From: Candidatus Saccharibacteria bacterium oral taxon 488
GTDB lineage: Bacteria; Patescibacteriota; Saccharimonadia; Saccharimonadales; Saccharimonadaceae
NCBI GenBank assembly: GCA_005697215.1
Contig: CP040003.1
Span: 186,001 to 250,000 of the forward strand
Direction: 5' to 3'
DNA: 64,000 nt
Translations under genes and position numbers: made by a program
Part shown: one piece after another, positions 52,384 through 60,853 of the stretch
Layout of the letters: each line of letters starts with the position of its first letter
Numbering within the stretch: the first letter of the stretch is position 1
Notes under the pieces: generated by a model
Database searches by the model: none
What the model saw: the letters and a program-made list of their open reading frames with translations, nothing else
Told to the model about the DNA's origin: nothing

Positions 52384-53067
52384 ATGAACGAGCAGAATAT
52401 GACGAAAAGAGAGGCTTGGTTTGGCGAGCGAGTAAATAGAAGAACGGTACTACTGGGTGGCTTGGGTACTGTTGGCGCAGTGGCATTCTGTGGTGCTGTG
52501 TACGAATCTCGAGAAACGCCTCGTGATGGAGAGGCGCTGCAGGCATTGCACGCGGTACAGACGGCGGCGGCAGAGGTTGCTGAGCGCGGCGTCAATGGCC
52601 AGACAACCTCAGAAGAGACGATCGCAGCGATGATGCAGCGTGAGAGTGGTGCAATGGTAAAGATTGAGGTGGCGCTTTCCGAGCCGCTGGCGCACTATGC
52701 TGCGGGCGAGGGGCCGTATGCGTCAATTGGGGCAAATATGGTGGACGGACTATTGAGCCAGATCGGGCGGGAGGTGTTTGCCGATACCGATCAACAGATG
52801 ACGACGGAAATGACCGAGCAGGCGCGGCTGGCATTGGCATTTTTACTTGTGGCGTTGAATCAGCGGCGGATTGGTCTGGGCGCTAGGGATCTACTGGCGA
52901 TGTGTCAGCAGTATCATCAGGAGGCGATCGCTCCTTCTGCGGCCAAGCAAGCAGCAGAGGCGCGTCAAGCGCAGCTTGATCTTTTGGAAAAGGAATTGGT
53001 GGGTCGCTTGGGGCAGCTCGCAGACTATGATCCGGCGTTACGGCTTAAACGTCCGGTGCTCGGCTAG
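52384..53067 (+). CDS. Exported or membrane-anchored helical protein, unknown function
   Basis: A 227-residue protein. One N-terminal hydrophobic helix (VLLGGLGTVGAVAFCGAVY, about residues 22-40) preceded by NRR suggests a signal anchor; the rest is helical and Ala/Glu-rich. TATAAC (52370-52375) ends 8 bases before ATG 52384. Its 3' end overlaps the convergent methyltransferase by 23 bases. No domain recognised. Confidence 0.75.
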   Translation: MNEQNMTKREAWFGERVNRRTVLLGGLGTVGAVAFCGAVYESRETPRDGEALQALHAVQTAAAEVAERGVNGQTTSEETIAAMMQRESGAMVKIEVALSEPLAHYAAGEGPYASIGANMVDGLLSQIGREVFADTDQQMTTEMTEQARLALAFLLVALNQRRIGLGARDLLAMCQQYHQEAIAPSAAKQAAEARQAQLDLLEKELVGRLGQLADYDPALRLKRPVLG

Positions 53068-54367
53068 TCAGCAAGATCAGTAGCTCGCGGGCGACGACCT
53101 GGTCGGGGCGGCGGTAGATGAGTGGTGTACAACGGTTGAGGTGGTGATAACCGAGCTGTTGGAGGTGCTTTATCAGCGGCAGATGAGTGGCCTGGCCGGA
53201 CGCGTCGTACCACGCTGGCACGGCGATACACAGCGGCGTGTTCGGCGCCAGTTGCGGGCGAATGTTGGTGAGAAAGCTGGTGATAATGTGGTTACAGTTA
53301 CCGACAACTGCCGCTAGTTTTTGGGGTGTGGGCGGCGCGGAGAAAGGTTGACCGAGGTAAGTTTCGCAGACAATAGCGGCTAGGCTCTCGCTGTTTAGCC
53401 AGCGGTGCGTGGTAGCGTCGGCTTGATGAATGTCGATGATGTTGCCGGGCGCGGTGAAAGTTGATTGTAGCCACGATAGGTTCTCTGTCGTGTAATCAAC
53501 CATTTTCTGGCTGAGGTCGGTGCCGACGACGTCGTAGCCGGCGAGCAGGGCTTCTTGCAGGACGGTACCAGTGCCGCAGAACGGGTCGAGGATTGTCACG
53601 GCAGCTCGGCTTCCAGCCGTCTCCTCCACGTCGAATGCATCCGGCAACGCCGTCCGCAGAACCATCGACTTATCGGAGAGGCTGGAATCCGAGCTTGTCA
53701 CAGAATTGTCGTGTGGTCTTTGACGGGTCAGCGATCCAGCACCCAGCGCTAAATTCAGCATAATCTGCGCTAATTTGGGCGGCAGCATGCCAACGAAGGC
53801 GTCGCGCTTGGGGCGATGGCGGTCGCGGCGGGTATAGGCGGTGATATTCTGGACGCCGCGGCTCTCGGCAATGATCAGGCGGCCGCCGGTCGTTTTAACA
53901 AGCAGCAGCTCGACTTTATATGGCGAACCACCGAGCTTATTATTGTGTGCGGTGGCAGTGGAGAGAGCGGGCTGATCGTTGGGGATGAGACGGAGGCTGG
54001 TCTCAGATTTTTTGAGGGATGATTTGAGTATCAGACCGGTTTTTTGGACATCGCGGGCGCTAATAGCCAGGTTATAAGCGCTGAGACCGAGGGTGATTTT
54101 ATGTGGCGAGTGCGCCCACTTGGCTTGATAATGCTGGGTGATGAAGCGCGAAGCGGCGAGGAGTGAGGCCTTGTCGGTGCGGCTGGCTGGCAGCTCGGCG
54201 ATCACTTTGGCGCATTTGATGGTGCCGCCCAATGTAGTAATGTCGAATTGATCTGTCTGCACTTTGGCGAATTGCTGGCTGATGCGATTGACGCAGTCCG
54301 CGCCAAAGACCGTCGCAAGTTCGGCGAGCGAGATCTCTGGCTGGCGGCCAAGCAGGGCGATATACAT
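53045..54367 (-). CDS. Trm11/TrmG10-like RNA methyltransferase
   Basis: A 440-residue protein. An N-terminal half, possibly THUMP-like, precedes a Rossmann methyltransferase domain with ILDPFCGTGTVLQEALLAGY and IVCETYLGQPF at the position of the catalytic motif (NPPY/DPPY in relatives, here ETYLG). Family members methylate guanines in tRNA. ATG 54367 is preferred because the minus-strand TGCTATAAT (-10 at 54374-54379) ends 6 bases before it. It is divergent from the gene at 54408, with 40 bases between start codons. Confidence 0.82.
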   Translation of the reverse strand: MYIALLGRQPEISLAELATVFGADCVNRISQQFAKVQTDQFDITTLGGTIKCAKVIAELPASRTDKASLLAASRFITQHYQAKWAHSPHKITLGLSAYNLAISARDVQKTGLILKSSLKKSETSLRLIPNDQPALSTATAHNNKLGGSPYKVELLLVKTTGGRLIIAESRGVQNITAYTRRDRHRPKRDAFVGMLPPKLAQIMLNLALGAGSLTRQRPHDNSVTSSDSSLSDKSMVLRTALPDAFDVEETAGSRAAVTILDPFCGTGTVLQEALLAGYDVVGTDLSQKMVDYTTENLSWLQSTFTAPGNIIDIHQADATTHRWLNSESLAAIVCETYLGQPFSAPPTPQKLAAVVGNCNHIITSFLTNIRPQLAPNTPLCIAVPAWYDASGQATHLPLIKHLQQLGYHHLNRCTPLIYRRPDQVVARELLILLTSRAPDV

Positions 54368-54407
54368 GGTTTGATTATAGCAAAAACCGCGTGATATAAT
54401 GGGCGAT

Positions 54408-55493
54408 ATGGTGTCGAAAGGGATACGGCAGTTTTTAGAGGCGTTGAGATCACCGCGGACGATCATGAGTGTCGTGACGCTGGCGGTGCTGGTACTGATC
54501 GTTTTTTTGTCGCGCGCGGAATTGGTACGAGCATGGGAGCTGCTCGGCCGGGCAAATATCTGGCTATTGATGTTGCTGCTGCCGTTTCAAATTATCGTGT
54601 ATTTCGCGGGCGGCGAGATGATTTTTGCCTATCTTCGCGACAAAAAACTGATCGGGCATATCTCGCGGTTTGAGCAGACGCGGATTGCGCTGGAACTGAA
54701 TCTGGTTAATCACATTTTCCCGTCAGGCGGTGTCAGCGGTATTTCCTACACAACGTGGCGGATGCACAAGCTCGGCGTCAGCTCGGCACGCTCAACGTTT
54801 GCCCAGGTGATCCGCTACGTGACGGGCTTTTTGTCGTTGATGGTGCTGCTGATTGTGGCGGTGTTAATCTTGTCAATTGACGGGCAGGTAAATCGCTACA
54901 TCGTGACGTCAAGTTTCCTCCTCGTGCTGGTGGTGCTGGCGCTAACATTTGGGCTGATTTTTATGTTCTCGTCACGAAGGCGTATGCACAACACGGCGGT
55001 GCGGGTGTCGCGGCTGATCAACGCGGTGGTGCGGTGGGCGACGCTGGGCAAGATCAAGCGGCTGCTGGTTTCGACAAAAATCGAAGCGTTTTTTGCTGAG
55101 ATGCATGATGATTTCGTGGAGCTGTCGGAGCATCGGTATTTGCTCATCAAGCCGCTGGTTTGGGGGGCGATTTATGCCATCTTTGATGTGTTGATGTTCA
55201 TCGTGGCGTTTTGGGCGCTGGGCGTGTCGGTCAATCCGGCGGTGCTGATCATTGGTTATGGCGTGGCGGGGCTGGCTAGTCTCGTAGCCTTTACGCCGGG
55301 CGGGGCGGGCGTGTACGAAGCGATTATGATCGTGTTTCTCAGCATGACCGGTGTGGCGCCAGACGTGGCTATCGCTGGAATCGTGCTGACGCGGGTGATC
55401 TTGCTCGCGGGGACGATTATTTTTGGGTATATATTTTATCAGCACGCGCTGATCAAATACGGGCGGCCAGATGACGATAGCGCCGCGGTTTAG
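54408..55493 (+). CDS. Flippase-like (LPG_synthase_TM/UPF0104) membrane protein
   Basis: A 361-residue protein with about eight membrane helices, of the family related to the membrane half of MprF and to AglD/YbhN. The signature GVAGLASLVAFTPGGAGVYEA in its C-terminal half is typical. Relatives move lipid-linked groups across the membrane. TGATATAAT (-10 at 54395-54400) ends 7 bases before ATG 54408; the earlier ATG at 54399 overlaps the -10. Its end overlaps xseA by 23 bases. Confidence 0.88.
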   Translation: MVSKGIRQFLEALRSPRTIMSVVTLAVLVLIVFLSRAELVRAWELLGRANIWLLMLLLPFQIIVYFAGGEMIFAYLRDKKLIGHISRFEQTRIALELNLVNHIFPSGGVSGISYTTWRMHKLGVSSARSTFAQVIRYVTGFLSLMVLLIVAVLILSIDGQVNRYIVTSSFLLVLVVLALTFGLIFMFSSRRRMHNTAVRVSRLINAVVRWATLGKIKRLLVSTKIEAFFAEMHDDFVELSEHRYLLIKPLVWGAIYAIFDVLMFIVAFWALGVSVNPAVLIIGYGVAGLASLVAFTPGGAGVYEAIMIVFLSMTGVAPDVAIAGIVLTRVILLAGTIIFGYIFYQHALIKYGRPDDDSAAV

Positions 55494-56565
55494 CGTCAGC
55501 GACTTCGTGGCGGTCGTCAATCAAGTGCTGGAAACGGCCGTCCCGATTGTCGAGATTGAAGGCGAGGTCGCTGAGTTCACGGTGCGTCAGCAGAAGTTCG
55601 TCTTTTTTACCCTCAAGGACAGCGAGAGCGTGGTCAATTGTTTCATGATGGCCTGGCAGCTCAGAACGCCGATCGAGGAGGGAATGCGCGTGGTGGTGCG
55701 GGCCTCGGCCAAGCTAACCGCCAAGAGTAAGTTTAGCCTGACGGTACAAGAGATCAAGCCGCTGGGTGCGGGTCACCTCAAGCGCAGTACCGAGCTACTC
55801 AAGGCGAAGCTGGCGGCCGAAGGGCTGTTTGACGCGGAACGGAAGCGCCCCTTGCCGCCATATCCTGCTCGCGTGGCGGTTATTTCTAGCACGCAAGCGG
55901 CGGGCTACGCGGATTTTATGAAAATTACTGGTGAGCGCTGGGGCGGGGTGAAGTTTATCGTCGCTAACGTGAAGGTTCAGGGTGACGGCGCAGCTGATCA
56001 GGCGGTGCGGGCGATTGCCCACTGTAACCAGCTGGCGGAGCCGCCAGAGGCGATTGTGCTAATTCGCGGTGGTGGTAGCGCGGAGGACCTGGCGAGCTTT
56101 AATGACGAATGCTTGGTGCGAGCGGTGGCTGGCAGTCGCGTGCCGGTATTGACTGGTATCGGGCACGAGGTTGACGAGAGTTTGTGCGATCTGGCGGCTG
56201 ATCGACGGGCGGCCACGCCGAGCAATGCTGCGCAGCTGCTATTTCCGGATAAGCATGACCTGAGGCGGCAGTTAGCGCTGCGGCTGGGCGGCGTAGCGGA
56301 TGTAATTCAACAGCAGATTGCGGAGCATCGTTTACGTGCAACAATGTCGCAACAAGCGGCGCTTGAACAGTGGTTGCGCCGCGTTGATATTGCTAAAAAT
56401 GCGATATCGTCGCAGCAACGAATGATTGCTGAGTACGACCCAGAGATGGCGCTGCGGCGCGGTTATGCGATGATTAGCGGCGATCGTCAAATTGGTAGTA
56501 TTGTAAAGATTACAACAAAAGATATGATTATGAAAGCGAGGATTGAGAGTAGTGAAAAACGATAA
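55471..56565 (+). CDS. xseA: Exodeoxyribonuclease VII large subunit
   Basis: A 364-residue subunit with an N-terminal OB fold (VEIEGEVAEFTVRQQKFVFFTLKD) and the exonuclease core with ARVAVISSTQAAGYADF and RGGGSAEDLASFNDE, GIGHEVDESL. With XseB it degrades single-stranded DNA. It is shorter than the E. coli form (456 residues), mainly in the coiled-coil C-terminal part. Overlaps both neighbours. Confidence 0.95.
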   Translation: MTIAPRFSVSDFVAVVNQVLETAVPIVEIEGEVAEFTVRQQKFVFFTLKDSESVVNCFMMAWQLRTPIEEGMRVVVRASAKLTAKSKFSLTVQEIKPLGAGHLKRSTELLKAKLAAEGLFDAERKRPLPPYPARVAVISSTQAAGYADFMKITGERWGGVKFIVANVKVQGDGAADQAVRAIAHCNQLAEPPEAIVLIRGGGSAEDLASFNDECLVRAVAGSRVPVLTGIGHEVDESLCDLAADRRAATPSNAAQLLFPDKHDLRRQLALRLGGVADVIQQQIAEHRLRATMSQQAALEQWLRRVDIAKNAISSQQRMIAEYDPEMALRRGYAMISGDRQIGSIVKITTKDMIMKARIESSEKR

Positions 56566-56761
56566 AACGAATGAGAAAACGATTGAGCAGATGATGGCGG
56601 AGCTGAACGAACGCATCGCGTGGTTTCAGGGCGAGGAATTTAATCTGGATGAGGCCAAGCAGCGGTTTATCGAGGCGCGGCAGCTGGCGAAAGACATCAC
56701 GGCTGCGCTGGACGATATGCAGCACGACATCACAGTGCTTAGCGAGGACTTTGACGCGTGA
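56552..56761 (+). CDS. xseB: Exodeoxyribonuclease VII small subunit
   Basis: A 69-residue helical hairpin with the EELNERIAWFQGEEFNLDEA-type XseB pattern. A GTG at 56552 is preferred; a TTG three codons upstream is the only other start. It overlaps the 3' end of xseA by 14 bases and the next gene by 4, so the two ExoVII subunits are translationally coupled. Confidence 0.85.
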   Translation: MKNDKTNEKTIEQMMAELNERIAWFQGEEFNLDEAKQRFIEARQLAKDITAALDDMQHDITVLSEDFDA

Positions 56762-57282
56762 TATGGATGCTGTGGCTTGGCGGAGCGATTCTGATGATCT
56801 TCGCACTGCCAGCGCTGATCGGCGCACCGTATGTACCGTCAAAGTCGCGCGAAGTGCGGCGGTTATTTACTGAGGCGCTGCCACTTGGTAAGGACGACGT
56901 CGTGCTTGATATCGGGTCGGGCGATGGCGTGGTGCTGATGGCGGCAGCCCAGCAGGGCGCGCGGGCAATTGGCTATGAGATTAATCCGTTTCTGGTATTG
57001 ATATCACGCTGGCGGCTGCGGAAATTACCGGGCGCCCGAGGGCACTGGGCGAATATCTGGCGGCAGCCGGTGCTTGACAAGGTAACGGTAATGTACACCT
57101 TTGGCGACGGTCGCGATATCGCAAAAATGTTTCAGCTGGCCGAGCGTCAAGCAGCCGCTCAGACCGAGCCGCTGACTTTCGTGAGCTACGGATTTTCTGT
57201 CCCCGGCACGCAGCCGACAAAAGAATACCACGGCTATTTTCTCTATCGGCTGCCGGGAGGCTTTACATCGCCCGAAGCATAA
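56758..57282 (+). CDS. Membrane-anchored SAM-dependent methyltransferase-like protein
   Basis: A 174-residue protein. A hydrophobic N-terminus (MIWMLWLGGAILMIFALPAL) anchors a small Rossmann domain with VVLDIGSGDGVVLMAAAQQG and YEINPFLVLISR, the SAM-binding motifs. The substrate is unknown. It is coupled to xseB by a GTGA overlap. The anchor plus methyltransferase layout is common in Patescibacteria. Confidence 0.78.
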   Translation: MIWMLWLGGAILMIFALPALIGAPYVPSKSREVRRLFTEALPLGKDDVVLDIGSGDGVVLMAAAQQGARAIGYEINPFLVLISRWRLRKLPGARGHWANIWRQPVLDKVTVMYTFGDGRDIAKMFQLAERQAAAQTEPLTFVSYGFSVPGTQPTKEYHGYFLYRLPGGFTSPEA

Positions 57283-57297
57283 GCTATACTGATGCAT

Positions 57298-57966
57298 ATG
57301 AGTAGAAAAACAGAGATGGAACAGGGCTATGTGAATAGCTGGATGATTGTAGCTATCAGCGCAATCGTGCTGTTCGTGGCGGCTGGTAGCGCGGCAATTT
57401 GGGCGTACCTGGCATATTCACAGGAAAAAACTGCGGTCGAGAGTCGGATGGCGGTAGCTTCGGCCAAGGCGCGCGAAGAGCAATCAAAGGCTGACCGCGA
57501 GAAATTTAATGAAGAAGCCAAAAACCCGCGCATTGAATTCGTCGGCCCCGAGCAATACGGCCGCGTCTCATTTATGTATCCAAAGACCTGGAGTGTTTAC
57601 GTGGCGGCTGACGGTGGCGATCGCGGCGATTACAAGGCATATCTCCATCCAGTCATCGTGCCACCAACGAGTACAAACAGCAATAACCCAAACAAGTTTG
57701 CGCTGCGCCTCGAAATTCTCAATAGCGACTTTAATAAGACGCTGGAGCAGTACGCTAGCTTGCTGAAAAAGGGTGATTTGACCTCGAGTAGCGTTGAATA
57801 TAACGGTAATACCGCAACACGCATTGATGGTGCGTTCAGTAAGGATCTGCGCGGCTCCGTGGTGCTGATGAAGGTGCGCGACAAGACGCTGCGTTTTTCA
57901 ACCGATGCTGATACGTTCAAGCCAGATTTTGAGGCCATCCTTAAGACAGTGAAATTTGTACAGTAA
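57298..57966 (+). CDS. Membrane-anchored PsbP-like beta protein
   Basis: A 222-residue protein with one N-terminal membrane helix (residues 15-39), a short helical linker and a beta-rich extracytoplasmic domain (RVSFMYPKTWSVYVA, LRLEILNSDFNKTLEQYA, VVLMKVRDKTLRFSTD) resembling PsbP-like folds. TATACT (57285-57290) ends 7 bases before ATG 57298; an ATG two codons upstream is too close to the -10. Function unknown. Confidence 0.75.
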   Translation: MSRKTEMEQGYVNSWMIVAISAIVLFVAAGSAAIWAYLAYSQEKTAVESRMAVASAKAREEQSKADREKFNEEAKNPRIEFVGPEQYGRVSFMYPKTWSVYVAADGGDRGDYKAYLHPVIVPPTSTNSNNPNKFALRLEILNSDFNKTLEQYASLLKKGDLTSSSVEYNGNTATRIDGAFSKDLRGSVVLMKVRDKTLRFSTDADTFKPDFEAILKTVKFVQ

Positions 57967-58050
57967 TTTTCTCGGCCGTGGCTGGCGCGTGAAATGACAC
58001 GGGGCGGCAGCAGTTCTTTTTGGCGCCTCGGTTTGCTATACTAGAGGTAT

Positions 58051-58764
58051 ATGGCGCAGCCACAGTGGAGTGATAAGGAGTTTGCCGCAATGCCCAGCAT
58101 AGCGGTGGCGGCGCATGAGCTGAAGGCACCGCTGGCGCTGATTCGGCAGATGAGTTTATTGATTGAGGATGGACAGCTCAGTCCGGCCGAGGCGCAGCTG
58201 ATGCAGCGGCGGTTGACGTTGACGGCGGAGCGCTCGCTGGCTTTGGTACAGGACTTGGCACGTACCGTGAATGTGCAGCCAATGCTGTTTCCACTGGAGC
58301 CGGTTAATCCACTGGCGCTGCTAGCCCAATTGGCGCACCAGTCGCGCGATATGCTGCGGCTGTATGACCGGCGGGTGACGTGGCCGCGTACGGGCAAGAA
58401 GCGACTGGTGGTGGCTAATCCATTGCTGCTTGGGCGGATCATGATGAATTTTCTCGATAATGCGATGCGCTACAGTGAGGCTGGGGCAGCAATTCGCGTG
58501 ACCATGCGTCAAGCGGGGACGATGGTGCGGCTGGGTGTACGGGATTTTGGGCCGATGATGAGCCCGGCTGAGTATCAGCGGTTGGTGGATGAAATGACCG
58601 TGCGTAAGTCAGTCAGAACCCGACCAGATAGCAGCGGCCTCGGCGTGTATATCGCTGCAACGTTCGCGCGGGCGATGGGCGGGCAGATCGGGCTGATACG
58701 CCACCGAGACGGACTGACGTTTTATGTTGATGTGCCGCTCAGCGAGCAGATGAGCTTATTATGA
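58051..58764 (+). CDS. Cytoplasmic histidine kinase (minimal HisKA-HATPase)
   Basis: A 237-residue kinase without membrane or sensor domain. The phosphoacceptor is His22 in AAHELKAPLAL, the N box is NFLDNAMRYSEAG, and a G box lies near RPDSSGLGVYIAATFARA. ATP-binding motifs look intact. TGCTATACT (-10 at 58037-58042) ends 8 bases before the ATG. It overlaps the next receiver gene by 4 bases, so the two form a cognate pair. How it senses a signal is unknown; a partner protein may be needed. Confidence 0.9.
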   Translation: MAQPQWSDKEFAAMPSIAVAAHELKAPLALIRQMSLLIEDGQLSPAEAQLMQRRLTLTAERSLALVQDLARTVNVQPMLFPLEPVNPLALLAQLAHQSRDMLRLYDRRVTWPRTGKKRLVVANPLLLGRIMMNFLDNAMRYSEAGAAIRVTMRQAGTMVRLGVRDFGPMMSPAEYQRLVDEMTVRKSVRTRPDSSGLGVYIAATFARAMGGQIGLIRHRDGLTFYVDVPLSEQMSLL

Positions 58765-59129
58765 AAAAACTCCTGATCATCGAGGATGATCCGCAGTGGG
58801 CGGCAGTGCTGGAGCGGTATGCGCTGGAGGCGGGGTATACGGCCCGAACAGTGGTGGCGGCTGGACAGGCGATAGCGATGCTTGATGAGTGGCGGCCGGA
58901 TGGCTTGGTGCTTGATATGCTGCTGGCGGGTGAGACGGGGATGGCGCTACTGAATGAGCTGCAAAGCCATGAGGATCTGGCACGGTTGCCGGTGGTGGTG
59001 TGTAGTAATGTAGTGCTTGATCTGGATCAGCTACGGTCGTTTGGCGTGCGGGCGGTGCTTGATAAGGCGCGAATGACGCCCGACGACGTGCGGGCCGCGC
59101 TCAGCGTGCTAGGCGAGGAGGCTGAATGA
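58761..59129 (+). CDS. Stand-alone receiver protein, partner of the kinase
   Basis: A 122-residue CheY-like receiver: acidic pocket Glu8/Asp9/Asp10, phosphoacceptor Asp52 (GLVLDMLLAGETG), Ser/Thr at VVVCSN and Lys in AVLDKAR. There is no DNA-binding output, so it must act by protein contact. It is coupled to the kinase upstream (ATGA) and to recO downstream (ATGA). Confidence 0.9.
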   Translation: MKKLLIIEDDPQWAAVLERYALEAGYTARTVVAAGQAIAMLDEWRPDGLVLDMLLAGETGMALLNELQSHEDLARLPVVVCSNVVLDLDQLRSFGVRAVLDKARMTPDDVRAALSVLGEEAE

Positions 59130-59803
59130 AAGACGGCGAGCGGCTCAAGGCGATTGTGCTACGGCGGACGGATTATGCGGAAGCTGATCGAGTATTGCAG
59201 CTACTAACGCCCCAGGGGCGGCGGGCGGTGATCGCCAAGGGGGTGCGCCGCGAGCGGAGCAAGCTGGCTGGCGGCATTGAACTCCTGGCGCTGTGTGACG
59301 TGGTGATTCGTTCGGGCCGCGGCGAGCTGGGGCTGCTGACCAGTGCCAGGCTCAGCGCGTTTTATCGGCATATCCTCGAGGATTATGAGCGGATGCAGTT
59401 CGCTTACCAGGCGCTCAAGTTGGTGGCGCAGGCGACCGAGACCGTTGATGGGCCAGAGTGGTTCGCGGTGCTTAGCCAGGTGTTGGCGTGGCTTGATCGG
59501 CCGGCGGTTGATCGGCTGCTGGTCGAGACGTGGTTTTATATGCAGTACGCCGGGCTGCTGGGTGATGAGCTGAATTTACGCACTGACGTGGCTGGGCGGA
59601 TGCTGACGAGCGATAAATCATACATGTACGATCCAAGCGAAAAGGCCCTAAGGCCGAGTGAGCAGGGTGACCTAACGGCCGATCACATCAAGCTGCTGCG
59701 CCTCATTCAGGCCAAGCCGCTGGAAAATCTCACCCACATCGGCGGCCTCGGCCCGGTCATCGCTAGTTGCTGGCTGGTGGCTAGGCAGCATGCCGCGGTG
59801 TAG
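59126..59803 (+). CDS. recO: DNA repair protein RecO
   Basis: A 225-residue RecO. The N-terminal OB fold (ERLKAIVLRRTDYAEADRVLQ, VIAKGVRRERS) and helical domain are typical, but the C-terminal zinc-binding cysteines of many RecO proteins are absent. It loads RecA on SSB-coated DNA with RecF (16302). It is coupled to the receiver gene by overlap. Its 3' end overlaps the convergent orphan by 23 bases. Confidence 0.93.
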   Translation: MKDGERLKAIVLRRTDYAEADRVLQLLTPQGRRAVIAKGVRRERSKLAGGIELLALCDVVIRSGRGELGLLTSARLSAFYRHILEDYERMQFAYQALKLVAQATETVDGPEWFAVLSQVLAWLDRPAVDRLLVETWFYMQYAGLLGDELNLRTDVAGRMLTSDKSYMYDPSEKALRPSEQGDLTADHIKLLRLIQAKPLENLTHIGGLGPVIASCWLVARQHAAV

Positions 59804-60728
59804 TCACGAGGAATTTAGGTGGCCGTGGTGATTGCGGTGAGGTAACGACAGTGGCGACGGCTGTCTTTCCAAGTTCGGTATCTGGCTGGATCAACCGGCC
59901 TGCTTCTGGGTCAAAACCGATTTCCTTAGCATAGAGGTAGTAGAAATATCTCACATGATTATGGAACGAACATAGCCTTCCAGAAACCCCGTTTTGCTGT
60001 GATTGCTTCATGATATATTCAATGTCACGTTCAACTACCTGGAGTCCCTTTATGGCGCTAATTTTTGCCTCGATGTTTTCCTCTGGGTCGCTTGGTTCAT
60101 TCGAAAAAAGCGCTAAATCATGCGTCACGACATGTGTGTGCATGTCGAGGATGGTGCTGGTTATTGTCGGCTGGCTAGTATCTTGACGGGGAAATTGCTC
60201 CCAAAAATTAGCAATTTGCTGCTGGATTTTGTGAAATAATTCGCGGCGCGCATCGTCGGTGAGCTCAGAGTTACATTTGGGATTGGTTTCATTGAATAAA
60301 TTTTGGATAGAGCACAGCGCCTCTGTAGCGGCGAGAATATATTTTATGTTGATATCCCTGATGCGTTCGATATAAGTGGCTGGCTGGTCGCATTGTGGTT
60401 TAGGGGTATTACTCAGCTGCTCCTCAAGCAGTAGACCCGAAACAAGACGAGTCTGCTCATAAGGCGTTGCTGGATCAGTTAGCTCGTTGGTGAGATTCTG
60501 GAGATACGGCATCGGGTTATCAAAAAATATACCGCGTTCAAATAATAGTGGCCATTGAGCCAATAAATGTTCCATTTGTCCTGGAGACCGCTGCGCGTCA
60601 ATAATAGAGTAGAGGCGATTATCAATGATATATGGTGGATAGGGGTTAGGAACCTCATCCGTTGCGCTCTCAGCAGGGTACATAAAATAGCCTGATTCAG
60701 CACAAGAAGACGCTCGGTTTTTCGACAT
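59781..60728 (-). CDS. Orphan soluble helical protein
   Basis: A 315-residue protein that I do not recognise. The N-terminus is Ser/Tyr/Pro-rich (YFMYPAESATDEVPNPYPPY); the rest is mostly helical with scattered Cys and His. No signal or membrane segment. ATG 60728 is preferred because GGAGG lies 8-12 bases upstream on the minus strand; a TTG five codons earlier is in frame. Its promoter is TTGACG (60785-60790), an 18-base spacer and TATAGT (60761-60766). It overlaps recO at the 3' end. Confidence 0.7.
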   Translation of the reverse strand: MSKNRASSCAESGYFMYPAESATDEVPNPYPPYIIDNRLYSIIDAQRSPGQMEHLLAQWPLLFERGIFFDNPMPYLQNLTNELTDPATPYEQTRLVSGLLLEEQLSNTPKPQCDQPATYIERIRDINIKYILAATEALCSIQNLFNETNPKCNSELTDDARRELFHKIQQQIANFWEQFPRQDTSQPTITSTILDMHTHVVTHDLALFSNEPSDPEENIEAKISAIKGLQVVERDIEYIMKQSQQNGVSGRLCSFHNHVRYFYYLYAKEIGFDPEAGRLIQPDTELGKTAVATVVTSPQSPRPPKFLVTTPRHAA

Positions 60729-60796
60729 GTTTTGACCCTCCAAGTTCTCGTTCTAGGGCGACTATACCACCATCACTAATGACACGTCAAGCATGC

Positions 60797-60846
60797 TATA
60801 ATAAACCTTAGTTAATGAATCGCCATGTTACCAACATGGAGGAAGG
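60797..60846 (+). promoter_or_regulatory. glyS promoter and Shine-Dalgarno hairpin, overlapping a divergent promoter
   Basis: The extended -10 TGCTATAAT (60797-60802) gives a leader of about 45 bases. CCATGTT (60823-60829) and AACATGG (60833-60839) form a 7-bp hairpin with a 3-base loop, whose last two bases belong to the ribosome site GGAGGAAGG (60838-60846). The -35 of the minus-strand orphan (60785-60790) lies just upstream, so the divergent promoters could compete. Confidence 0.55.
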
Positions 60847-60853
60847 TTGTGTG

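Noticed and set aside
52384..52510. Twin-arginine or lipoprotein signal in the 52384 gene
   Set aside because: NRRTVLLGG lacks a full Tat motif and the residue before Cys is Phe, which does not fit a lipobox; only a plain hydrophobic anchor is supported.
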